A DNA stretch of 40,988 bases, from the NCBI GenBank assembly GCA_944320725.1, contig CALUIM010000015.1:1-40988 (forward strand), given 5' to 3'. Position 1 is the stretch's first letter. Each line of letters opens with the position of its first letter. The position numbers and the translations under genes are program-made. Below the pieces are notes generated by a model. That model searched no databases. It saw only the letters and a list, made by a program, of their open reading frames with translations, and was not told the origin of the DNA. Of the stretch, positions 1-6,271 are shown piece by piece. Source of the stretch: an uncultured Coriobacteriaceae bacterium (lineage in GTDB: Bacteria; Actinomycetota; Coriobacteriia; Coriobacteriales; Coriobacteriaceae).

Positions 1-194
1 CAAAGACCTCGACGATGACGACCATTGACCAAAAAAGCCTGCTGGATTGCGTCGTGAATTTGCCTCCAATTGAGAAGCAGGAGACTTTTCTCGTTTTTTT
101 GAATCAGATTAATAAACTGAGGTTTGACGTTCAACAGCAAATCGAAAAACTCGAAACGCTTAAAAAATCTTTGATGCAAGAATACTTTGGATAA
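1..194 (+). CDS. hsdS: Type I restriction-modification specificity subunit, C-terminal end (partial)
   Basis: Only the last 63 codons are in the window, reading from base 3 to the TAA at 192-194. The peptide contains a PPIEKQ motif followed by a helical stretch ending LETLKKSLMQEYFG. That is the signature of the conserved C-terminal helix of HsdS, which spaces the target-recognition domains and docks the HsdM subunits. HsdS chooses the DNA sequence that the type I enzyme methylates or cuts. The rest of the operon must lie to the left. The next gene starts four bases after the stop, so it is probably co-transcribed. A tyrosine recombinase 0.8 kb downstream is the usual partner of phase-variable hsdS genes. 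Whether this is a full gene or a silent cassette cannot be decided from this fragment. The family call is from recognised sequence pattern, not a search. Confidence 0.82.
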   Translation, partial: KTSTMTTIDQKSLLDCVVNLPPIEKQETFLVFLNQINKLRFDVQQQIEKLETLKKSLMQEYFG

Positions 195-197
195 AGC

Positions 198-908
198 ATG
201 ATTAAACAGCATGAAAACACTTCCGATTGCAACAGGGCTTCCCTGGATTCATGTAATCAAAATATCCCGGAAGAGCTTCTCCAGTTTTACTTGATAGGCT
301 GTCCGTATGCTAAGTCTGATGAATCTGCCTCTTCGGCAGCCCAAGACCTCAATCTCGCAGATTATGGCTGGGAAAAGAATGCTTTAGCCAAACTCATGAG
401 ATGGATTCAAAACAAATTCATTAGCGACGACGGCGAAATACGACTGGGCTATTTTGCTTCAGATGCCGTGAACGAAACAATCAAAGCACTAGGCCTAATC
501 GATTCCTCGCCATGCCTGTCCCACCCACGCGGCGCGCTTCAGATTAGAAACAGGGTGACAATCTCAGAAAACGGAAAGTGCACCGTAAAGCTTGGAGAGA
601 CCTATGCGACGTGCTTTTTCCGACACATTAGGAATTCCATCGCACATGGAAGCTTTTACATTAATGATATGGGTCATATCCTGCTAATTGATTCAAGTTC
701 AAAGCCAAACACCTCCGCCGACAAGAAAAAGTATTCAGCCGCTATTGTTTCCGATCTGTCTTTTTTGTCCGCTCTTAAGCAAATTGTAGAAGCAGGTGCC
801 GACGCATACGAGGAGCCGGAAAATAATTCGGAATATGTTAAGACCGATGCGTACCGAATCAACCTTCAGAAGGATGTCGCCTTATCAATCTCGGAGGAGG
901 ACCAGTAG
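198..908 (+). CDS. HEPN-domain protein (putative defence-associated ribonuclease) in an R-M locus
   Basis: A 236-residue protein starting 4 bp after the hsdS stop with no strong ribosome binding site, so translation is probably coupled to hsdS. The core is FFRHIRNSIAHGSF near residues 140-153. R145-N146-x3-H150 matches the R-N-x3-H motif of HEPN domains, many of which are RNases in toxin-antitoxin, abortive infection and R-M loci. It most resembles the pEK499_p136-type HEPN group by feel. The N-terminus (1-60) and the acidic C-terminus look variable. There is no signal peptide or membrane segment, so it should be cytoplasmic. Base composition is AT-richer than the core genes, which suits horizontal acquisition with hsdS. 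Nuclease activity is inferred only from the motif; it could also be a non-catalytic HEPN. Confidence 0.6.
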   Translation: MIKQHENTSDCNRASLDSCNQNIPEELLQFYLIGCPYAKSDESASSAAQDLNLADYGWEKNALAKLMRWIQNKFISDDGEIRLGYFASDAVNETIKALGLIDSSPCLSHPRGALQIRNRVTISENGKCTVKLGETYATCFFRHIRNSIAHGSFYINDMGHILLIDSSSKPNTSADKKKYSAAIVSDLSFLSALKQIVEAGADAYEEPENNSEYVKTDAYRINLQKDVALSISEEDQ

Positions 909-979
909 ACAATTTTGTCTTCTGTTTGCTCGGGTAATTTGGATTTACTGCATTTCATACAAGACTGCGAGAACCTAAC

Positions 980-1003
980 TCCAAGATTTATCCCAATCTT
1001 GGA
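980..1003. promoter_or_regulatory. Perfect 9-bp inverted repeat next to the recombinase ribosome binding site
   Basis: TCCAAGATT (980-988) and AATCTTGGA (995-1003) are exact reverse complements around a 6-base loop. The hairpin ends two bases before the AGGAGG ribosome binding site at 1005-1010 of the recombinase gene. In RNA it could tune translation; as DNA it could be a recombinase or repressor site. There is no U-run, so it is not a canonical terminator. Confidence 0.5.
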
Positions 1004-1017
1004 CAGGAGGTACGAGC

Positions 1018-2016
1018 ATGTATGAGACCGAAGTAATTGAGAAAATAAGAAATCTGATGTTGCCATATCTTGATAACGCGCAAATGAGACAACTATCTTG
1101 TGTACTCGATAGGGCGATAGGCGAATATGATGTACTGCCAAAGAGCTCTGGAACCGAAGCCACCCTCGGGCCGTCCAATCCCAAAATAATGGAATCCTTT
1201 CTCTCTGCAAAGCGACTTGAAGGCTGTAGCGAGAACACACTCAGATATTACAGAGCCGTACTCTCGCGCATGATCAATTCCACCAGCAAGCACGTAACCC
1301 ATATGCGGACTGAGGACCTGCGTCAGTACCTCTCAGATTACGAGCTACACTCTCACTGCAGCAAGGCTAATATCGACAACATTCGTCGCATTCTCTCAAG
1401 CTTCTTCTCGTGGCTTGAGGATGAGGACTATATTCTCAAGAGCCCCATCCGCCGCATCAAGAAAATCCGCTCAACCAGAACCGTCAAGGACACCTATTCC
1501 GACGAGTCGCTTGAAAAGATGCGCGACGGAGCAAAGACGCTTAGGGATCTCGCCGTCATTGACCTTCTCGCCTCCACTGGCATGCGTGTTGGAGAGCTAG
1601 TCAGGCTCAACATCGCCGACGTTGATTTCGAGCGCCGAGAATGCGTTGTTCTTGGAAAGGGCAATAAAGAACGACCTGTTTACTTCGATGCCCGAACGAA
1701 AATCCATCTTCGAAACTACCTCAAATCAAGAACCGATAACTCCCCCGCCTTGTTTGTCTCTCTGTGCAGCCCGCATCGAAGGCTCTGCGTCGGTGCTATA
1801 GAAAGCCGGCTGAGAAAGCTTGGCAAAGAGCTGGGTATAGACCGTGTACACCCGCACAAGTTCAGGCGCACCTTGGCGACTCGTGCAATAGACAAGGGGA
1901 TGCCCATCGAACAGGTGCAGCGATTGCTCGGGCATGCCAAGATTGACACCACGCTCACATATGCAATGGTTGACCAGAGCAACGTACGAGCTTCGCACAG
2001 AAAGTATATTGCGTAG
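1018..2016 (+). CDS. Tyrosine site-specific recombinase, probable hsdS-shuffling invertase
   Basis: A 332-residue lambda-integrase-family recombinase. Residues ~1-50 are an N-terminal extension, ~53-150 the SAM-like core-binding domain, and ~155-325 the catalytic domain. The expected active-site set is present: R190 (TGMRVGEL), a Lys in the beta-hairpin (K214 or K217, GKGNKER), H280-x2-R283 (HPHKFRR), H306 (LLGHAKI) and the nucleophile Y315 (TTLTYA). The start has AGGAGG at 1005-1010, 7 bp upstream. Location just downstream of hsdS is typical of recombinases that invert hsdS target-recognition segments, for example PsrA of bifidobacteria; this role is inferred from position. Alternatives are a mobile-element integrase or a XerC/D paralogue, but the context argues against a housekeeping Xer. 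The last 56 bp of the gene and 3' flank recur in degraded form at 3889-3944. Confidence 0.88.
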   Translation: MYETEVIEKIRNLMLPYLDNAQMRQLSCVLDRAIGEYDVLPKSSGTEATLGPSNPKIMESFLSAKRLEGCSENTLRYYRAVLSRMINSTSKHVTHMRTEDLRQYLSDYELHSHCSKANIDNIRRILSSFFSWLEDEDYILKSPIRRIKKIRSTRTVKDTYSDESLEKMRDGAKTLRDLAVIDLLASTGMRVGELVRLNIADVDFERRECVVLGKGNKERPVYFDARTKIHLRNYLKSRTDNSPALFVSLCSPHRRLCVGAIESRLRKLGKELGIDRVHPHKFRRTLATRAIDKGMPIEQVQRLLGHAKIDTTLTYAMVDQSNVRASHRKYIA

Positions 2017-2070
2017 CGCTAACTACCCATGGAACTGCAAGCCAAAGGAAGCAAGCCATACATGCAAAAC

Positions 2071-2235
2071 TTACGCCATCTCCCCGCCCTTCCCATATGC
2101 TTGATGTAAACGAGAAGCCATCTCCCGACTCTTGAGGAAGACTTCTCGCAGAAGGCGTTGGACACCATGCAGAATTGGCGCCGCCGTTCCGCACAGCCGA
2201 TACCGCCCCTTCGCTGAAACGGCAACGGCATTCAT
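2071..2235 (-). other. Short unrecognised reading frame downstream of the antitoxin-like gene
   Basis: On the minus strand an ORF of 54 codons begins at ATG 2235 and ends at TAA 2071-2073. Its frame stays open upstream almost to the end of the antitoxin-like gene, but no good start or ribosome binding site is visible there. If the neighbour is an antitoxin, this is where a toxin would be expected, yet the peptide matches no toxin family I know. It may be a decayed gene or chance. Confidence 0.15.
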
Positions 2236-2285
2236 GTACTGGGTGTTGGGCGTCCCCGTGAATGCATCGGCTGCACCGGCACCAA

Positions 2286-2558
2286 CTAGGTGCAGTACTC
2301 ACCTACGCCAAAGCGATCACGGATTTTCTGGGAGAGCTCGCGGGCCTCTATATACCTGCCCTCATCAAAATCGGCCATACCCCTACGAACCGACTCAACT
2401 TCGGCCCGCGTTGGCACGTCTTCCCTTGGCTCAAAGTCGCTGGAGCGCATGATAATGAAGTCATCCGCGCCAACGCTAGCCCCCGTAAAGGGGCCCCGTG
2501 CGCCAGCGTGTTCCGACTCCATACAGTCGCGAATCTCTTTTGCCACAACGGGAGACAT
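2286..2558 (-). CDS. Small protein with antitoxin-like C-terminus
   Basis: A 90-residue protein beginning MSPVVAKEIRD. The start at 2558 is preferred over an upstream ATG at 2603 because AGGAG lies 5-6 bases before it and a TACAAT -10-like box lies at 2591-2586. The C-terminal part (VRRGMADFDEGRYIEAREL, then a basic KIRDRFG) resembles the tail of small type II antitoxins, with an acidic linker and a charged final helix. The N-terminal part is not recognised. No confident toxin partner follows; the 3' flank to 2017 carries only weak frames. It is isolated between the recombinase and the lipoprotein, so it could be a solitary or orphaned antitoxin. Function is not established. Confidence 0.4.
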   Translation of the reverse strand: MSPVVAKEIRDCMESEHAGARGPFTGASVGADDFIIMRSSDFEPREDVPTRAEVESVRRGMADFDEGRYIEARELSQKIRDRFGVGEYCT

Positions 2559-2745
2559 GGCCGCTCCTATCTTGGTCGTGCCGCCATTGTACCCTGAAAC
2601 CATGCCGCATGGCCCATGCAGCGAAAAACAGGCGGCTAATCTCAGCCACGTTCCCCATATATCAGCAGAACAATTGAGATGTGCTCAGCATCCTAAGGCG
2701 TCGTTTTCTCGCGCATGAAGCGCTTTCGAATTGCTATCTGCTTAC

Positions 2746-2895
2746 TATCATATGAGGTTAGGCAATTTTAACGGTAGCTTGCTTCGACACCCAAATTCAC
2801 CGTTTACATTTCCGCAGGTAAACGGCATCGTGCAAACTAGGGATAGCACACTGCTGCCAGCAAGACGATTTACAATTGCCTAACCCCATATGATA
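2746..2895. repeat. 150-bp element with 26-bp terminal inverted repeats (MITE-like), element 1
   Basis: The left arm (2746-2771, beginning TATCATATG) and the right arm (2870-2895) are reverse complements at 24 of 26 positions around a 98-bp interior. The shared core includes GGTTAGGCAATT. Inside, CCGTTTAC (2800-2807) and GTAAACGG (2818-2825) form a nested perfect 8-bp inverted repeat. No coding sequence is present and I see no clear target-site duplication. It could be a MITE, the footprint of a deleted insertion sequence, or a structured RNA. Confidence 0.6.
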
Positions 2896-2942
2896 CTTGC
2901 GAGACAACATTTAAAACGCCGCGGAAAGCTCCGAACAACGGC

Positions 2943-2971
2943 GGGCCGGAAGGATGTTCTCCTTCCGGCCC
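2943..2971 (-). terminator. Hairpin terminator after the lipoprotein gene
   Basis: GGGCCGGAAGGA (2943-2954) pairs perfectly with TCCTTCCGGCCC (2960-2971) around a TGTTC loop, 53 bp past the lipoprotein stop. The flanking T-run is weak on both strands, so termination strength and direction are inferred. Confidence 0.55.
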
Positions 2972-3023
2972 ACGCTTTGCTCCCTTGCAGCACGCATCGA
3001 AGCGGCGTCAGAATCCAGCCGCC

Positions 3024-3785
3024 CTAGTACACCGTGATACCCGCGGTACTCGCCGCGTCCAGGTTGTAGCCCACGCAGCCGTCGGCATCGGTGATGCGGC
3101 GCTTAAACGTGGTGTAGCCCGCGAACTGCATGTCGTAAATCGGCTGAATCTCATAATCCGTCACCAGATCGGCCCAGATTGTTGCCCCATCCGTAAGGCC
3201 CTTGTCGTCGTTGATGTAGCCAATCTGCTCCTCCTCGGTGATATTGCCCGAATCGTCGGTGAATACCCGGAGGTTGATAGGCTGCGGCTGCGGCTCGCCA
3301 TCGATACCCAGCAGGCGGCGCGCCTCCATCTCGACCGATTTCACCACCTCGAGCACCTCTTCGTCGCTCATGCTGGCGTTGATCATCGAGAAATCGAACC
3401 GGTCAACATGGTTATAGACCGTCACATTGCCGTTGCCGTCGAACGCGAACACCGCCCACACATGCGAGTTCTTTGCGAACCTCTCGTCCACGCTAAACCA
3501 GATGCTCTTCGTGTTGAACGCCTCAAACGCGGGGATGGGCTCGACGTCCATGGGCCCTTGCACCTCAGTCGAGGTCACGGAATCAAGCTCGGTATATCCC
3601 AGCGAATCATCTTCGGTATCAAGCGCGCTCGTTGCGGAATCGGCATCCTCAACGGGAGCCTCGATGGCGACATCGGGCACACTCAGGTCATCCAAGGAGC
3701 TTGTCGTGGTACCCGCGCCTCCCGACGAGCACGCCGCCATCGAGAGCATCGCGGCCGCTGCCACCAAAACCATTGCCTTCTTCAT
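3024..3785 (-). CDS. Secreted lipoprotein of unknown function
   Basis: A 253-residue protein with a typical lipoprotein signal peptide: MKK, then a hydrophobic Ala-rich segment and a lipobox ending MAAC with C19 as the lipidated residue. Translation should start at ATG 3785, preceded by GGAAAGGA, not at an in-frame ATG at 3812 that would put nine residues before the signal. Residues ~20-75 are a low-complexity acidic Ser/Thr/Asp/Ala linker, as expected for a spacer from the membrane. Residues ~80-253 form a mixed globular domain with an FAFDGNGNVTVYNHVDRF segment. I do not recognise the family. It is monocistronic: a hairpin lies downstream at 2943-2971, and upstream is a gene-poor repeat-rich region. 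Confidence 0.8.
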   Translation of the reverse strand: MKKAMVLVAAAAMLSMAACSSGGAGTTTSSLDDLSVPDVAIEAPVEDADSATSALDTEDDSLGYTELDSVTSTEVQGPMDVEPIPAFEAFNTKSIWFSVDERFAKNSHVWAVFAFDGNGNVTVYNHVDRFDFSMINASMSDEEVLEVVKSVEMEARRLLGIDGEPQPQPINLRVFTDDSGNITEEEQIGYINDDKGLTDGATIWADLVTDYEIQPIYDMQFAGYTTFKRRITDADGCVGYNLDAASTAGITVY

Positions 3786-3845
3786 GATGCGTCCTTTCCT
3801 AAGGCCCGCCATATGCGGGTGTGCCTTCCTGACAATTCCCAGTCT

Positions 3846-3882
3846 ATGGACGCATCAAAAACCGCTTGCGCAATGGAGCGGC
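3846..3882 (+). repeat. 37-bp direct repeat, copy 1
   Basis: Begins ATGGACGCATC and matches 4100-4136 at 27 of 37 positions in the same orientation; ATGGACGC and AAACCGCTTG are conserved. It overlaps the region just before the decayed recombinase tail. Confidence 0.45.
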
Positions 3883-3888
3883 GCAGCA

Positions 3889-3944
3889 AGCAACGTGCGA
3901 GCTTCGCTCGGAAAGTGAAGTGCTTAGCGCTAGCCGCCCATGGA
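3889..3944 (+). pseudogene. Decayed copy of the tyrosine recombinase gene's 3' end
   Basis: Bases 3889-3944 align without gaps to 1978-2033, the last 13 codons of the recombinase gene plus its 3' flank, with 46 of 56 identities. A shared GCAATGG lies just upstream of both, offset by 4 bp. The encoded SNVRAS peptide is conserved, then the copy runs to an early stop (TGA). The rest of the gene is absent, so this is a tail remnant of a second, related recombinase. Confidence 0.6.
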
Positions 3945-4003
3945 TTTGTAGCAAGCTCCTGGGTAACCACACTCTCAATAGCCATCGTTTCCGATGCTTT
4001 GCC

Positions 4004-4046
4004 GATTTCCGCAGTTTTAATTTCCGCTGATTGGCGGATTTCCGCA
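4004..4046 (+). repeat. Three spaced GATTTCCGC-type direct repeats
   Basis: GATTTCCGCA at 4004-4013, AATTTCCGCT at 4019-4028 and GATTTCCGCA at 4037-4046, with start spacings of 15 and 18 bp. They lie between the two copies of the 37-bp repeat. They could be an iteron-like binding array or the degraded end of a repetitive coding sequence on the minus strand. Confidence 0.35.
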
Positions 4047-4099
4047 CTTTTTTGGACGATGCTGGCAGATTCTATGCCCCAGCACGCCGGCCTCAGCCC

Positions 4100-4136
4100 A
4101 TGGACGCGTCGGAAACCGCTTGTACAATAAGATGGC
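4100..4136 (+). repeat. 37-bp direct repeat, copy 2, with promoter-like content
   Basis: Matches 3846-3882 at 27 of 37 positions. This copy contains TGGACG (4101-4106) and TACAAT (4123-4128) separated by 16 bp, a plausible sigma-70-type promoter reading rightward. No gene follows within 500 bp except the amylase at 4637. Confidence 0.35.
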
Positions 4137-4217
4137 ACTAGAGTAAATGAGATCTTGGCCTTTTGCGCTCAAACATCTCGTACAAAGAGCAATCTATAAT
4201 TGCTGTCGCATGAGTAA

Positions 4218-4363
4218 CATATGCGAAGTGTGGATGATTGTACCGCGGTCGCGCTTTAGCAATGAGGACTGACGTTGTGACTATGGCATCTACCAGCGCT
4301 TTTAATGAAGCGCGTTACATGCGCCAGCGGCGTATCCGAAATAACATCCACACTTCGCATATG
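4218..4363. repeat. 146-bp element with perfect 19-bp terminal inverted repeats, element 2
   Basis: CATATGCGAAGTGTGGATG (4218-4236) is repeated as its exact reverse complement at 4345-4363. The 108-bp interior carries smaller palindromes, including ACCGCGGT at 4242-4249 and GCGCTT/AAGCGC at 4296-4313. No coding sequence and no obvious target-site duplication are seen. It sits 273 bp upstream of the amylase start, so a regulatory or transcribed structured role is possible besides a MITE. Confidence 0.6.
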
Positions 4364-4636
4364 ATTCTTGAGCAGTAACATTTTCTGCGCCCATCTTGTG
4401 GCACCTGACGTGAGAATATGGGTCCCCAGATGCACCCATGCCTCAACGTAACGTTCAGAACATCGCCGGCAAACGTGCGGATACCGTGCGGGCGGCATTG
4501 CTCGGGTATCATATGCCGGGCCGCATGCCGCCCAAAGACGGCGCGGCGCCTTTGACGCACATCAATCGCAGCACCATTGTGTGGGCACGCCGCCGCGCAC
4601 CGCGCTCTTGCGGCACGCCCGCCAGAAAGGAACTTC

Positions 4637-6157
4637 ATGAACGGAACGATTCTGCAGGGATTCTCCTGGTACCTGCCATCGGACGGCTCGCATTGGCGTC
4701 GTCTGGCAGAGCAGGCACCCACCTTTGCCTACGAGGGCATCACCGCGGTGTGGATGCCGCCCGCCTACAAGGGCGAGAAGGGTGTCGAGGACGTGGGCTA
4801 CGGTGTCTACGACACCTATGACCTGGGTGAATTCGATCAAAAGGGCACCGTGGGCACCAAGTACGGTACGCGCGCGGAGTACGAGGCGGCCATCGAAGCG
4901 CTGCACGCCAACGGCATCCAGGCGCTCGCCGACATCGTGCTTAACCAGCGCCTCGGCGCCGACGGCTGCGAGGATGTCGTAGCGCAGGAGGTCTCGGGCA
5001 CGAACCGCGGCGAGCTCACGGGCAACAAGCAAACCATCTCCGCCTGGACGCGCTTCACCTTCCCCGGCCGCGCCGGCACCCACTCAGATTTCACCTGGGA
5101 TTGGACCTGTTTCCACGGTGTGGACTGGGACGACAGGGCCAAGCGCAAGGCCGTCTTCCTCTTTGATGGCAAGCACTGGGACGACGCCGTCGACCGCACG
5201 GAAAACGGCAACTACGACTACCTCATGGGCGCCGACGTCGACGTGAACGATCCACGCGTCTTCGACGAGCTCGTGCGCTGGGGTCAGTGGTACGCCGACA
5301 CCTGCAAGCTTGACGGCTTCCGCCTCGATGCCCTCAAGCATATCGACCGCGGCTTCTACCTGCGTTGGCTCGACGCGCTGCGTAAGCACACGGGCAAGGA
5401 GCTTTTCTGCGTTGGTGAGTATTGGGGCCGCACGGTCGAGGAGCTCGACGGCTACTTGGGCCAGGAGCGCGCCATGTCTCTCTTCGACGTGCCGCTGCAC
5501 TACAACCTCTACCGCGCCAGCTGCTCCAACGGCGACGTGGACCTCTCGAAGATCTTCGCCGGCACGCTCGTGGAGCGCGATCCCGCTCATGCCGTGACCT
5601 TTGCCGAGAACCACGACACGCAGCCCGGCCAGGCGTTGCAATCGTTCGTGCATACGTGGTTCAAGCCGGCCGCCTACGCGCTCATCCTGTTGCGCGAGGC
5701 GGGCTATCCGTGCGTCTTCTACGGCGACCTCTACGGCATGCCCAACGATGGCAACATCCCCGCGGTGGCCGAGCTGCCGCTGCTCATGGAGATCCGCCGC
5801 CGCTTTGCCTATGGCTGCCAGCACGACTACCTCGATGCGCCGGACGTGATCGGCTGGACGCGCGAGGGCGATGCCGAGCATGCGGGCAGCGGCGTGGCCG
5901 TGGTCCTCACCGATCGCAACGGCGGCGAGAAGCGCATGTTCGTGGGCGCGGCTCACGCCGGCGAGACGTGGAGCTGCGTGATCGGCGAGCAGGACGACGT
6001 GGTGATCGATGACGAGGGTTGGGGCACGTTCCATACCCTAGGCGGACGCCTCTCGGTGTATCTGCCGGAGAAGACGGCCGACGCCCTAGAGCACGACCGC
6101 CAGCTGCATGCCATCGTGCGCGAGATGGCAGAGGATACCGAGGAGATGCGCGCGTAG
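4637..6157 (+). CDS. Cytoplasmic alpha-amylase, glycoside hydrolase family 13 (GH13_5-like)
   Basis: A 506-residue enzyme that hydrolyses internal alpha-1,4 bonds of starch, glycogen or maltodextrin. Start at ATG 4637 with AGAAAGGAAC upstream; an in-frame upstream extension lacks any signal. There is no signal peptide, so it should act in the cytoplasm on stored glycogen or imported dextrins. Family marks: QGFSWYLP near the N-terminus, WMPPAYKG (39-46), YDLGEFDQKGTVGTKYG (61-77), nucleophile D231 in GFRLDALKH, acid/base E261 in VGEYWG, and transition-state D327 in FAENHDT. Oddly, conserved region I reads DIVLNQRLGAD, with Gln104 where most members have His. Length is close to Bacillus liquefaciens-type enzymes. 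It is monocistronic, with a strong terminator at 6181-6217, and is flanked by inverted-repeat elements on both sides. Confidence 0.93.
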   Translation: MNGTILQGFSWYLPSDGSHWRRLAEQAPTFAYEGITAVWMPPAYKGEKGVEDVGYGVYDTYDLGEFDQKGTVGTKYGTRAEYEAAIEALHANGIQALADIVLNQRLGADGCEDVVAQEVSGTNRGELTGNKQTISAWTRFTFPGRAGTHSDFTWDWTCFHGVDWDDRAKRKAVFLFDGKHWDDAVDRTENGNYDYLMGADVDVNDPRVFDELVRWGQWYADTCKLDGFRLDALKHIDRGFYLRWLDALRKHTGKELFCVGEYWGRTVEELDGYLGQERAMSLFDVPLHYNLYRASCSNGDVDLSKIFAGTLVERDPAHAVTFAENHDTQPGQALQSFVHTWFKPAAYALILLREAGYPCVFYGDLYGMPNDGNIPAVAELPLLMEIRRRFAYGCQHDYLDAPDVIGWTREGDAEHAGSGVAVVLTDRNGGEKRMFVGAAHAGETWSCVIGEQDDVVIDDEGWGTFHTLGGRLSVYLPEKTADALEHDRQLHAIVREMAEDTEEMRA

Positions 6158-6180
6158 GGTCGCGTGTCCATGGAATGAAT

Positions 6181-6217
6181 GCGGGGGAGGCAGTTCAAAT
6201 CGCCTCCCCCGCTTTTT
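6181..6217 (+). terminator. Rho-independent terminator of the amylase gene
   Basis: GCGGGGGAGGC (6181-6191) pairs perfectly with GCCTCCCCCGC (6202-6212), followed by TTTTT. Confidence 0.92.
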
Positions 6218-6271
6218 AGTCTTAACCCATCGATGCCGCACTCAAGAAAATTCGGTTTTTCGCACCGAAAA

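Larger units (their letters stand above)
2559..3023. other. Gene-free region with a minus-strand promoter, an inverted-repeat element and a terminator hairpin
   Basis: No convincing gene is present. The left end holds the TACAAT box and leader of the antitoxin-like gene. The middle is the 150-bp inverted-repeat element at 2746-2895. The right end holds a 12-bp perfect hairpin at 2943-2971 that probably ends the lipoprotein transcript. A long plus-strand frame opposite the lipoprotein gene is a composition shadow. Confidence 0.6.
3786..4636. other. 851-bp gene-poor region rich in repeats, upstream of the amylase
   Basis: No ORF here is convincing on either strand. The stretch holds the lipoprotein leader, a degenerate copy of the recombinase gene's 3' end (3889-3944), two copies of a 37-bp direct repeat (3846-3882 and 4100-4136), three GATTTCCGC-type repeats (4004-4046), the inverted-repeat element at 4218-4363, and the amylase leader with its AGAAAGGAAC ribosome binding site. 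It looks like a scar of several insertions and deletions. Confidence 0.6.

Noticed and set aside
4004-4046. Short CRISPR array
   Set aside because: Repeats are only 10 bases with 5-8 bp spacers and no cas genes.
2985-4130. A 381-codon plus-strand frame opposite the lipoprotein
   Set aside because: The lipoprotein has a signal peptide, lipobox and ribosome binding site; the plus frame has none of these.
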